Assembly: GCF_005887635.2 (NCBI RefSeq)
Contig: NZ_CP040820.1
Location: forward strand, 62,001-126,000
Direction of reading: 5' to 3'
From: Paroceanicella profunda
GTDB lineage: Bacteria; Pseudomonadota; Alphaproteobacteria; Rhodobacterales; Rhodobacteraceae
Length of the DNA stretch: 64,000 bases
In this document: in pieces, positions 8,097-16,485 of the stretch
Layout: each line of letters opens with the position of its first letter
How positions within the stretch are numbered: position 1 is the first letter of the stretch
Notes under the pieces: model-generated
Databases searched by the model: none
The model's input: the letters and a program-made list of their open reading frames with translations, nothing else
Told to the model about the DNA's origin: nothing
Translations under genes and position numbers: made by a program

Positions 8097-9221
8097 ATGC
8101 GCCACACTTCCGCCATATTTGGCCTTGTTCTTTCCGCCTCTTCGCTCTCTCTCCTTGCCGATACATCGCAAGCCCAGGCGCCGGCCGCCGCCCCGGCGGT
8201 TTCAGTGACAGTGGTGGCGGCGGAAAGACAGGACGTGTCACGCTCGCTGGACGTGGTGGGCCGGATCGAGGCGCAGGAGCGCGTGGAACTGCGTGCCCGG
8301 GTGACCGGCTTTCTCGAGGCGGTGCTGTTCGAGGACGGCGCCACGGTGAAGGCCGGAGACGTGCTCTACCACATCGAGAAGGACGAGTTCGCCGCCGCGG
8401 TCACCCAGGCCGAGGGCACGCTGCAGCAGGACCAGGCGGCGCTGAAGCTCGCGCAGGTTCAGCTCGACCGCGCCACCGCCCTGGCCGACCGCGACACCGG
8501 CACCATCGCCCGGCGCGACGAGGCCCAGGCCGCCGCCGACGAGGCCGCCGGCCGCATCACCTCCGACCAGGCCGCCCTGGCCCGGGCCCGGATCAACCTC
8601 GGCTACACCGACATCACCGCCCCGATCTCCGGCCGCATCGGCCGCACCGCGGTGACGCAGGGCAACGTGGTGGGCCCGGACAGCGGCGTGCTCACCACCA
8701 TCGTCACGCAGGACCCGATCTACGTCACCTTCCCGATCAGCCAGCGCGTGCTGCGCGCCTATCAGGTGGCCGGCGGCGATGCCTCCGCCGCCGCCAGCGC
8801 GGCCATAGACGTGAAGATCGCCTTCTCCGACGGCACCACCTATGACCAGAGCGGCACGCTGGACTTCATCGACGTCTCCGTCTCCCGCTCCACCGACACC
8901 GTGATCGCCCGGGCGGTGATGCCGAACCCCGATCTCGTGCTGCGCGACGGCGAGCTGATCACCGTCACCCTCTCGGAGAAGACCCCGGAGGAGAAGATCG
9001 TGATCCCGCAGGCGGCCCTGCTCTCGGACAGGGACGGGCTCTACGTCTTCACCGTCACCGACGGAAAGGCGGACCGCGCCCGGGTGAAGACCGGCCCCCA
9101 GCACGGCACCGGCGTCGTCATCGAGGACGGGCTCGCGGAGGGCGACCAGGTGGTGATCGACGGCATCGAGAAGCTGCAACCCGGCGTCGCCGTGGTCGCC
9201 GCCCCGGCCGGAAAGTCCTGA
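8097..9221 (+). CDS. RND efflux periplasmic adaptor subunit (AcrA/MexA family)
   Basis: 374 residues. A Sec signal peptide ends near DTSQAQA, without a lipobox cysteine, so the protein is probably soluble periplasmic or inner-membrane-associated rather than a lipoprotein. Domain order matches the membrane-fusion family: a first lipoyl half (RVTGFLEAVLFEDGATVKAG), a coiled-coil hairpin of Ala/Gln-rich helices (about 95-150), a second lipoyl half (ITAPISGRIGRTAVTQGNVV), a beta barrel and a membrane-proximal domain (DRARVKTG). It links the RND pump encoded 3 bp downstream to an outer-membrane channel. No TolC-type channel gene is nearby, so one encoded elsewhere must serve. Confidence 0.93.
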   Translation: MRHTSAIFGLVLSASSLSLLADTSQAQAPAAAPAVSVTVVAAERQDVSRSLDVVGRIEAQERVELRARVTGFLEAVLFEDGATVKAGDVLYHIEKDEFAAAVTQAEGTLQQDQAALKLAQVQLDRATALADRDTGTIARRDEAQAAADEAAGRITSDQAALARARINLGYTDITAPISGRIGRTAVTQGNVVGPDSGVLTTIVTQDPIYVTFPISQRVLRAYQVAGGDASAAASAAIDVKIAFSDGTTYDQSGTLDFIDVSVSRSTDTVIARAVMPNPDLVLRDGELITVTLSEKTPEEKIVIPQAALLSDRDGLYVFTVTDGKADRARVKTGPQHGTGVVIEDGLAEGDQVVIDGIEKLQPGVAVVAAPAGKS

Positions 9222-9224
9222 CCG

Positions 9225-12200
9225 ATGCTCTCCTCCATCTTCGTCGATCGCCCGCGCTTTGCCATCGTCATCGCGATCGTCACCACCATCGCCGGGCTGC
9301 TCTCGCTGCTGTCGATCCCGGTGGCGCAGTACCCCGACATCGTGCCGCCGCAGGTGCAGGTGACGGCCTTCTACCCCGGCGCCTCGTCGCAGGTGGTCGA
9401 GGAGACCGTGGCCCAGCCGGTGGAGGCGCAGGTCGTCGGCGTGTCCGACGCGATCTACATGAAGAGCGTCAGCGGCGACGACGGCACCTACACGCTCACC
9501 GTGTCCTTCGAACTGGGCACGGACCCGGACATCAACACGGTGAACGTGAACAACCGCGTGCAGGTGGCGCTCTCCAAGCTGCCCAGCGAGGTGCAGCGCA
9601 GCGGCGTCACGGTGAAGAAGAAATCCTCCGCCCTGCTGGGCGTGGTGTCCTTCTCCTCGCCCCGGGGCACGCATGACCCCCTGTTCCTGTCCAACTACGT
9701 TACCATCAACCTGCTCGACAGGATCCGCTCCACCCCCGGCGTGGGCGACGCGATGCTCTGGGGCCCGCAGGATTACGCGATGCGGGTCTGGACCGATACG
9801 GACCGGCTGACCGGGCTCGGCCTCACCAATTCCGACATCGCCGCAGCCATCCAGTCACAGAACGTGCAGGCCGCGGTGGGCCGCATCGGCGCCCGCCCGA
9901 TCTCCGATGACCAGGCGCTGCAGTTCAACGTGCGCACCAAGGGCCGGCTGGCCACGGTGGCGGAGTTCGAGGCCATCGTGCTGCGCACCAATGCCGACGG
10001 CTCGGTGCTGCGGCTGGGCGACGTGGCGCGGGTGGAGCTGGGCGCGGCCAACCTCGACCGTGCCACCACCTTCAACGGCGGCTCCGCCGCGGTGGTCGCC
10101 ATCTACCAGGCCCCGGGCGCGAATGCGCTCGACGCGCTCGGCTCCGTGCGCGCGCAGGTGGGCGCCCTGGCCGCGGATTTCCCCGAGGACATGGACTGGA
10201 AGGTCACCTACGACCCCACCTATTTCGTCACCGCCACCATCGAGGAAGTGCAGAAGACCCTCATCGAGGCCTTCGTCCTCGTGGTGCTGGTGGTGTTCGT
10301 GTTCCTGGGCAGCTGGCGGGCGACCATCGTGCCCACGGTGGCGGTTCCGGTGAGCCTGGTGGGTGCGTTCATCGCGCTCAACGCGCTGGGATATTCGGCG
10401 AACTCGGTGTCGCTGCTCGCGCTGGTGCTCGCCATCGGCATCGTGGTCGACGATGCCATCGTGGTGGTGGAGAACGTCGAGCGCGTGATGGAGGAGAACC
10501 CCGGCCTCTCCCCCGGCGCGGCCACCAAGCAGGCGATGCGCGAGATCACCGCGCCGATCATCGCCATCACGCTGGTGCTGCTGTCGGTCTTCGTGCCGAT
10601 CGGGTTCATCCCGGGCATTTCCGGTGAGCTGTTCCGCCAGTTCGCCGTCACCGTCTCCGTGTCCATGGTGCTCTCGGCCATCAACGCGCTCACCCTGTCG
10701 CCGGCGCTCTGCGCCGTGCTGCTGAAGCCCTCGCACGGGCCAAAGCGCGGCATCATGGGCCGGGTGATGCGCGGCATCGACGGGCTGCGCGACGGCTATG
10801 GCGCCATCGTGGTGCGGCTGGTGCGGGTCTCGGTGGTGGGGCTGCTGATGGCCGCGGTGGCCGGCGGCGCGATCTGGGGGCTGGTGCGTGCCACGCCCAC
10901 CGGCTTCCTGCCCTCCGATGACCAGGGCGGGTTCTTCGTGGTCTACCGCCTGCCCGACGGCGCCTCGATCTCGCGCACCGCCGCGGTGATCCGGGAGGCC
11001 GAGGCGATCATGGCGCAGGAAGACGCCATCGAGGACGTGACCTCCGTCTCCGGCCTGAACTTCCTCGACGGATACTCGCAGGCCAGCTCCGGCTTCTCGG
11101 TGATCACGCTGAAATCCTTCGAGGAGCGCACGGGCGCGCAAAGCAGCGCGACCGCGATCATCGCCCGGCTGGCGAAGCAGTTCGCCGGCATCCGCGGCGG
11201 ATCGGTCACCCCGCTGGCCCCGCCGCCCATCGTCGGGCTCGGCACCGGCGGCGGCTTCACCTACATGATGAAGGACCAGGGCGGCGGCTCGCCCGATGAA
11301 CTGGCCCAGGCGCTGCGCGGCCTCGTGGTGGCGGCGAACCAGAACCCGGACCTCTCCCGGGTGTTCTCCACCTACTCGGCCACCACGCCCTCGGTCTATC
11401 TCGACATCGACCGCGACAAGGCCCGCATCCTGGGCGTGGCGATCTCCGACATCTTCGGCCAGCTGCAGGCCGCGCTCGGCGGGCTCTACGTGAATGACAT
11501 GAACCTCTATGGGCGGACCTGGCAGGTGCAGGTGCAGGCCGAGGCCATGGACCGCGATTCCATCGACGACATCTACCGCATCAACGTGCGCTCTCAGACC
11601 GGCGAGATGGTGCCGCTGCGCAGCCTCGTGGAGGTGCGCCTCGTGGTCGGGCCGCCGGCGCTCATCCGCTACAACAACGCCCGCGCCGTCACGGTGATGG
11701 GCGGGCCGGCACCCGGAATCTCCTCCGGCGAGGCGCTCGCGGCCATGGAGCAGACCGCCGCCGCCACCCTGCCCGCCGGCTATTCCGGGGAATGGACGGA
11801 CACCGCCTTCCAGGAAAAGCGCACCGAGGGCGCACTGCCGGTCATCCTCGGCCTCGCGGTGCTCTTCGCCTTCCTGTTCCTGGTGGCGCTCTACGAGAGC
11901 TGGACCATCCCGGTGCCGGTGCTGCTCTCCGTCACGGTGGCGATCATGGGGGCGATCGGCGCGCTGCTGGTGGCCGGGCTGCCGCTGGATCTCTATGCCC
12001 AGATCGGCATGGTGGTGCTCATCGGCCTCGCGGCGAAGAACGGCATCCTGATCGTCGAATTCGCCAAGGAAAAGCGCGAGGCCGGCGTGCCCCTGCGCGA
12101 GGCGGCGGCCGAGGGCGCCCGGCTGCGCTTCCGCCCGGTGATGATGACCTCGCTCGCCTTCATCCTCGGGCTCTACCCGCTGGTGAGCGCGACCGGCGCC

Positions 12201-12380
12201 TCCGAGCTGGCCCGGCGCGCGGTCGGCACGCCGGTGTTCGGCGGGATGATCTTCGCCTCGCTGCTCGGCATCTTCGCCATCCCGCCGCTCTACGTGTTCT
12301 TCCAGGGCATCCGCGAACGACTGCGCCCAGGCGCCCGACCGAAAGAGCCCGCACCGGACCCGGCGCCGCCCGCCGCCTGA
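9225..12380 (+). CDS. RND multidrug efflux permease, HAE1 family (AcrB/MexB-like)
   Basis: 1051 residues, the normal length for a hydrophobic/amphiphilic efflux RND pump. It begins [19 protein letters not shown] and ends after the twelfth transmembrane segment with a short Pro-rich tail. The proton-relay aspartate pair is present in TM4 ([14 protein letters not shown]) and the TM10 lysine in [14 protein letters not shown]. Two large periplasmic loops, each following TM1 and TM7, supply the porter and docking domains. It exports lipophilic drugs or toxic metabolites using the proton gradient, together with the adaptor encoded just upstream. Substrate range cannot be read from sequence. Confidence 0.95.
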   Translation: MLSSIFVDRPRFAIVIAIVTTIAGLLSLLSIPVAQYPDIVPPQVQVTAFYPGASSQVVEETVAQPVEAQVVGVSDAIYMKSVSGDDGTYTLTVSFELGTDPDINTVNVNNRVQVALSKLPSEVQRSGVTVKKKSSALLGVVSFSSPRGTHDPLFLSNYVTINLLDRIRSTPGVGDAMLWGPQDYAMRVWTDTDRLTGLGLTNSDIAAAIQSQNVQAAVGRIGARPISDDQALQFNVRTKGRLATVAEFEAIVLRTNADGSVLRLGDVARVELGAANLDRATTFNGGSAAVVAIYQAPGANALDALGSVRAQVGALAADFPEDMDWKVTYDPTYFVTATIEEVQKTLIEAFVLVVLVVFVFLGSWRATIVPTVAVPVSLVGAFIALNALGYSANSVSLLALVLAIGIVVDDAIVVVENVERVMEENPGLSPGAATKQAMREITAPIIAITLVLLSVFVPIGFIPGISGELFRQFAVTVSVSMVLSAINALTLSPALCAVLLKPSHGPKRGIMGRVMRGIDGLRDGYGAIVVRLVRVSVVGLLMAAVAGGAIWGLVRATPTGFLPSDDQGGFFVVYRLPDGASISRTAAVIREAEAIMAQEDAIEDVTSVSGLNFLDGYSQASSGFSVITLKSFEERTGAQSSATAIIARLAKQFAGIRGGSVTPLAPPPIVGLGTGGGFTYMMKDQGGGSPDELAQALRGLVVAANQNPDLSRVFSTYSATTPSVYLDIDRDKARILGVAISDIFGQLQAALGGLYVNDMNLYGRTWQVQVQAEAMDRDSIDDIYRINVRSQTGEMVPLRSLVEVRLVVGPPALIRYNNARAVTVMGGPAPGISSGEALAAMEQTAAATLPAGYSGEWTDTAFQEKRTEGALPVILGLAVLFAFLFLVALYESWTIPVPVLLSVTVAIMGAIGALLVAGLPLDLYAQIGMVVLIGLAAKNGILIVEFAKEKREAGVPLREAAAEGARLRFRPVMMTSLAFILGLYPLVSATGASELARRAVGTPVFGGMIFASLLGIFAIPPLYVFFQGIRERLRPGARPKEPAPDPAPPAA

Positions 12381-12389
12381 CACCCCCGC

Positions 12390-12419
12390 GCCGCGGCCCC
12401 CCTCACGGCGGGCCGCGGC
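12390..12419 (+). terminator. Hairpin after the RND operon
   Basis: A perfect 10-bp stem (GCCGCGGCCC / GGGCCGCGGC) with a 10-base loop begins 10 bp after the permease stop codon. It lacks a T run, as is common in high-GC genomes. Confidence 0.4.
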
Positions 12420-12565
12420 CTCCCCCGCACGGGCAAGGCAGCACTTCCGGCCCGCGCCCCGGCCGGAAATCCCGCATCAGCTCCGGCCTCAGTCGCACCC
12501 GCAGCCACGCAAGTGTGACGCGGCGCCCCTCGCCCGCACCGCCAGCGCGGAGGCGGGCACCCCCC

Positions 12566-13471
12566 TCACGCTCCTGCGCCGGCCCCCTCCAGCATCCGCC
12601 GCTGGCCCGAGAGCGCCTCGGCCAGGTGGTCGAGCAGCGCACGGATCCGTGGCACCCGGCGCAGATCGGGGTGGGTGAGCAGCCAGAGGTCGGCGCCGAA
12701 ATCCGGGTCCGGCGCCGCAAGCCGGCGCAGCCCGGGGCGGGTGTCGGCGATGAAACACGGCAGGTAGCCGATGCCGAGCCCCGCCGCGACGGCCTCCGCA
12801 AGGCCCAGCACGCTGTTCACCCGGTAGGCGAGACGCTCCGGCGGCACCGTCGCCTCCACATGCTTGACCACCTTCATGCGCCCGGACCCGTCCTCCAGGC
12901 TCACCCAGTCGCAGCCGGTGAGGAGATCGGCGGGCACCGCCGCCTCCGCAGGGCCGTAAAGCGCCCAGGCCAGCCGGGCCACCCGCCGTCCCACCAGCGT
13001 CTCCGGCGGCGCATCGGTGGCGCGGATCGCCACGTCCGCATCGCGCCGCGACAGGTTCAGCGCCGCGTTGGCCAGCACCATGTCCAGCCGCACCCCGGGA
13101 CAGGCCGCCCGGAACGCCGCCAGGTGCGGGGTGAGCAGATGCACCAGCAGCGTGTCGCTTGTGGTCACGCGGATCTCCCCGCTCACCGCGATCTCCTGCC
13201 CCGCCAGCCGGCGGGAGAAGCCTGCCACCCGCTCCTCCATCGCCGCGGCCACGCCGGCCATCTCCTCGCCCGCCGGGGTGGGCACGTAGCCCGAGCGGTG
13301 CCGCTCGAACAGCAGCGTGCCCAGGCTCTCCTCGATCTGGCCCAGCCGGCGGAACATCGTCGAATGCGCGATGCCCACGCGCGCCGCCGCCGCCGGCAGG
13401 CTGCGCTCCGCCCGGATCGCGCCCACCAGGCGGAAATCGTCCCAGCTCAGGTCCCTGTAGGCCTCCGCCAT
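12566..13471 (-). CDS. LysR-family transcriptional regulator
   Basis: 301 residues from the ATG at 13471, chosen because GAGGGAGAGGA precedes it closely; ten further in-frame codons upstream are not needed. The N-terminal LysR helix-turn-helix is recognisable (RSLPAAAARVGIAHSTMFRRLGQIEES written as two helices around residues 22-48), followed by the periplasmic-binding-like effector domain. It is divergent from a glyoxalase-fold dioxygenase and carboxylesterase pair, with a palindromic T-N11-A site between them, so it most likely controls that pair and itself. The inducer is unknown; a quinone or similar electrophile is possible given the target genes. Confidence 0.88.
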   Translation of the reverse strand: MAEAYRDLSWDDFRLVGAIRAERSLPAAAARVGIAHSTMFRRLGQIEESLGTLLFERHRSGYVPTPAGEEMAGVAAAMEERVAGFSRRLAGQEIAVSGEIRVTTSDTLLVHLLTPHLAAFRAACPGVRLDMVLANAALNLSRRDADVAIRATDAPPETLVGRRVARLAWALYGPAEAAVPADLLTGCDWVSLEDGSGRMKVVKHVEATVPPERLAYRVNSVLGLAEAVAAGLGIGYLPCFIADTRPGLRRLAAPDPDFGADLWLLTHPDLRRVPRIRALLDHLAEALSGQRRMLEGAGAGA

Positions 13472-13494
13472 GTCCTCTCCCTCGCAACCCGTAG

Positions 13495-13510
13495 ATTGCA
13501 AACATGCAAT
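13495..13510. promoter_or_regulatory. LysR-type operator (T-N11-A dyad)
   Basis: ATTGCA-AACA-TGCAAT is a perfect 6-bp inverted repeat containing the T-N11-A arrangement typical of LysR boxes. It lies 24 bp upstream of the LysR start and about 80 bp upstream of the divergent dioxygenase, followed by two direct ATTGCC motifs nearer the target promoter. Confidence 0.6.
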
Positions 13511-13588
13511 CCCACTACGGTATCATTGCCGGATATATTGCCTACATGACATCCACCGGGCAATCCCGCCCCGCGACGGAGAGAGACG

Positions 13589-14518
13589 ATGCACAAGAAC
13601 GGCATTCATCACGTAACGGCCATTGCCGGCCCGGCGCGCCGGAACCTGGAGTTCTATTCCGGGGTGCTGGGGCTGCGCCTGGTCAAGAAAACCGTGAATT
13701 TCGACGACCCGGGCACCTATCACCTCTATTACGGAGACGAGACCGGCCAGCCGGGCACCATCCTCACCTTCTTCCCCTGGGAACACGCGGCCCCGGGCCG
13801 CGGCGGCATCGGCGAGACGCAGCAGACGGTGTTCCGCGTGCCGGCGGCCTCGATCGGCTACTGGCTCCACCGGCTGGTGGAGAAGGGGGTGACCCATGAG
13901 AAGCCGGTGCAGCGCTTCGGCGAATCCTTCCTCGCCTTCCGCGACCCGGACGGGCTGCGCCTGGCCTTCGCCGGCATCCCCGGCATCGAGAGCGAGGCGG
14001 CATGGTCCACCGGGGCGATCCCGGCCGAGCACGCCATCCGCGGCTTCCACAGCGTGAACCTGCTGCTGGCCGACGCGGGGCGCACCGCCGAGGTGCTGAC
14101 CGACGTGTTCGGCTTCGCCGAGATCGGCCAGGAGGGCAGCCTGCGCCGCTTCGCGGTGCCGGGCACCACGGCGGGCGGCATCGTGGACCTGCACGCGGCC
14201 GGGGAGTTCCTCAAGGCCCGCCAGGGCGCCGGCTCCGTGCACCACGTCGCCTTCCGCGCCGACGAGGCCGGACAGGCGGAAATGGTGGAGAAGCTCGCCC
14301 GCAACCACGGGCTGCGCACCACCGAGCAGAAGGACCGCAACTACTTCCGCTCGGTCTACTTCCGCGAGCCCGGCGGCGTGCTGTTCGAGATCGCGACCGA
14401 CGATCCGGGCTTCTCGGTGGACGAGCCGGTGGCGAGCCTCGGCGCGGCGCTGAAACTGCCCGGCCAGTACGAGAGCCACCGCGAGACGATCGAGGCCGCC
14501 CTGCCCGCGCTCGCCTGA
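13589..14518 (+). CDS. Ring-cleaving dioxygenase, glyoxalase/VOC fold (MhqO-like)
   Basis: 309 residues containing two vicinal-oxygen-chelate modules (about 5-130 and 150-275). The metal ligands expected for this group are His8 (IHHVT), His219 (VHHVAF) and Glu267 (LFEIATD). Related proteins such as MhqO and PcpA/LinE open hydroquinone-type rings using Fe(II). The start ATG has GGAGAGA about seven bases upstream. The next gene, a carboxylesterase of the MhqD type, follows after 68 bp; the same pairing occurs in quinone-detoxification loci of other bacteria. A divergent LysR gene probably regulates both. The real substrate is inferred only from family. Confidence 0.85.
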   Translation: MHKNGIHHVTAIAGPARRNLEFYSGVLGLRLVKKTVNFDDPGTYHLYYGDETGQPGTILTFFPWEHAAPGRGGIGETQQTVFRVPAASIGYWLHRLVEKGVTHEKPVQRFGESFLAFRDPDGLRLAFAGIPGIESEAAWSTGAIPAEHAIRGFHSVNLLLADAGRTAEVLTDVFGFAEIGQEGSLRRFAVPGTTAGGIVDLHAAGEFLKARQGAGSVHHVAFRADEAGQAEMVEKLARNHGLRTTEQKDRNYFRSVYFREPGGVLFEIATDDPGFSVDEPVASLGAALKLPGQYESHRETIEAALPALA

Positions 14519-14586
14519 CATCCCGCGCCGCCCCTCCCCCGGGGCGGCCGCACGCCCCGATCCCGCCCGTGCTGAGGAGACAGACC

Positions 14587-15243
14587 ATGACCACGACCAC
14601 CGATATCCTCGCCCGCCCGCACCGGTTCGAACCGGCCAGGGTGCCCGGCCGCGACCCGCTCCTGCTGCTGCACGGAACCGGCGGCGACGAGACCGACCTG
14701 CTGTCGCTGGGCCGCGCCCTTGCCCCCGGTGCCGCCCTGCTCTCGCCGCGCGGCAGCGTGCTGGAGAACGGCATGCCCCGGTTCTTCCGCCGGCTCTCCG
14801 AAGGCGTGTTCGACGAGGCGGACCTCATCCGCCGCACCGATGAACTGGCAGAATTCATCGCCGCCGCGCGTGCCGCGCACGGCCTGGAGGCACCGGTGGC
14901 GGTGGGCTTCTCGAACGGGGCGAACATCGCCGCCTCGCTCCTCCTGCGCCACCCCGGCGTGCTGGCCGGGGCCGTGCTGCTGCGGGCGATGAAGCCCTTC
15001 GCGGCCAACCCCCGGCCGGGCCATTCCGCGACGCCGGTGCTGATGATCTCCGGTCAGATGGACCCGATCGTCCCGACGGCGAACGCCAATGCGCTCGCCG
15101 TCGATCTGGAAACCTCGGGCGCCGTGCTCACCCGGCACGTCCTGCCCACCGGGCACGGCCTCTCCCAGGCCGACCTGCACATCGCCGGGGAATGGCTGGC
15201 CGCGCACGGTCAGGCCCGCAGCGGCTCCAGCACCGAGACGTAG
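14587..15243 (+). CDS. Serine carboxylesterase/phospholipase-like hydrolase (MhqD-like)
   Basis: 218 residues of the small alpha/beta hydrolase group that includes MhqD/YodD. The triad is Ser109 (GFSNGAN), Asp159 (GQMDPIVP) and His190 (TGHGLS); LLHGTGGDE near 28-35 forms the oxyanion loop. The ATG has GAGGAGA seven bases upstream. It follows the MhqO-like dioxygenase and may process its product or a conjugated quinone. Its 3' end overlaps the convergent thiolase coding sequence by 34 bp, so both proteins use the same DNA on opposite strands for their last eleven or so codons. Confidence 0.88.
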   Translation: MTTTTDILARPHRFEPARVPGRDPLLLLHGTGGDETDLLSLGRALAPGAALLSPRGSVLENGMPRFFRRLSEGVFDEADLIRRTDELAEFIAAARAAHGLEAPVAVGFSNGANIAASLLLRHPGVLAGAVLLRAMKPFAANPRPGHSATPVLMISGQMDPIVPTANANALAVDLETSGAVLTRHVLPTGHGLSQADLHIAGEWLAAHGQARSGSSTET

Positions 15244-16373
15244 TTCGCCACGGCGCCGCCGCCCATGTTGAAGCAAAGGCCGAGGGTGGCGCCGGGCGCC
15301 TGCATCTCGCCGGCCTCTCCGGTGAGCTGGCGCGCGGCGAGCACGTGCATCGACACGCCGGTGGCGCCCACCGGGTGGCCCTTGGCCTTGAGCCCGCCGG
15401 ACAGATTCACCGGCAGGCGCCCGCCGGGGCCCGTCTGCCCCTCGATGACGATCTCGCGCCCGCCCCCCGCGGGCGCGAGGCCGAGCGCCTCGGTCGACAG
15501 CAGCTCCGCGATGGTGAAACAGTCATGCACCTCGGCGAAATCCAGGTCGTCCACCGTGATGCCGGCGGTCTCGTAGGCCCGTCGCACCGCCTCGCGCGGG
15601 CCCTCGAAGGCCGGCAGGTCCTTGGCCGACAGCGGCAGGTAGTCGTTCACCTGCACCGCGGCGCGGAAGCCCACGGCGCGGCGGAACTCCCCCACCATGT
15701 CCTTGCGCACCACCACGATGGCCGCCGCGCCGTCGGAGACCAGCGAACAATCCGTCACCTTCAGCGGCGCCGCGATCATCGGGTTGCGGTTCGAGACGGT
15801 GCGGCAGAAGTCCAGCTCCAGAGGGCGGTGCATCTGCGCCAGCGGGTTGTGCATCGCGTTCGCGTGGTTCTTCACCGCGATCCGGGCCATGGCCTCCGTC
15901 GGATCGCCGAAGCGCTCCGCATAGGCGGAGGCGAATTCGGCGAAGATCTGCGGAAAGCTCCGGCCCGCTTCCTCCTTCTGGTAGCTCGCGCAGCCCAATG
16001 ACGCGGTGACGGCGGCGGTGTCGAGATGGGTCATCTTCTCCGCCCCCACCACCAGCGCCACGCGCACCCGCCCGGCCCGCACCGCGTCCACCGCCGCGTA
16101 AAGCGCGGCGGAGCCGGAGGCGCAGGCGTTCTCGCAGCGCGTGGCCGGCTTGAAGCGCATGCCCGCGTCCGCGCCCAGCACCATGGAGGAGGCGAAGCCA
16201 TCCGCCACCATGCCCGCGTTGAAATGCCCGAGCCAGACCGCATCGACATCCGCGCCGCTCAGCCCGGCATCGCCGAGCGCCTCCGCGGCGGCCATGGTTA
16301 TGAGATCCTCCAGGCTCTGCCCTTCCAGGCGCCCGAATTTCGTGTGCCCCCAGCCGACGATTGCCGCGTCCAT
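15210..16373 (-). CDS. Acetyl-CoA acetyltransferase, SCP2-type thiolase
   Basis: 387 residues from the ATG at 16373, which has GGGAGGAAA a few bases upstream. Thiolase motifs are in order: the nucleophilic Cys84 in CENACASGSAAL, NLSGGLKAKGHPVGATG with the catalytic His, EVHDCFTIAE, and a C-terminal GLCFNMGGGAVANY. The lineage resembles SCP2/lipid-transfer thiolases rather than PhaA/FadA, since the last Cys-containing CxG motif is replaced by the GLCFNMGG form. It would condense or cleave an acyl-CoA in fatty-acid or side-chain degradation. No partner dehydrogenase or hydratase genes adjoin it, so the pathway is open. Confidence 0.87.
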   Translation of the reverse strand: MDAAIVGWGHTKFGRLEGQSLEDLITMAAAEALGDAGLSGADVDAVWLGHFNAGMVADGFASSMVLGADAGMRFKPATRCENACASGSAALYAAVDAVRAGRVRVALVVGAEKMTHLDTAAVTASLGCASYQKEEAGRSFPQIFAEFASAYAERFGDPTEAMARIAVKNHANAMHNPLAQMHRPLELDFCRTVSNRNPMIAAPLKVTDCSLVSDGAAAIVVVRKDMVGEFRRAVGFRAAVQVNDYLPLSAKDLPAFEGPREAVRRAYETAGITVDDLDFAEVHDCFTIAELLSTEALGLAPAGGGREIVIEGQTGPGGRLPVNLSGGLKAKGHPVGATGVSMHVLAARQLTGEAGEMQAPGATLGLCFNMGGGAVANYVSVLEPLRA

Positions 16374-16485
16374 GCCTTTCCTCCCGCATTGGCGGGCGCG
16401 CGGGGAATGCGCACCCTTTTGCCAACAGCTAGCGCCAGGACGGAGCCTGCGTCGAGCCCGTTCTCGCCTGACGTCGCGGCGCAGG

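Noticed and set aside
9855..12383. An 842-codon open frame opposite the RND permease
   Set aside because: Low-complexity His/Gly/Arg-rich translation, antisense to a clear RND pump; a GC-rich artefact.
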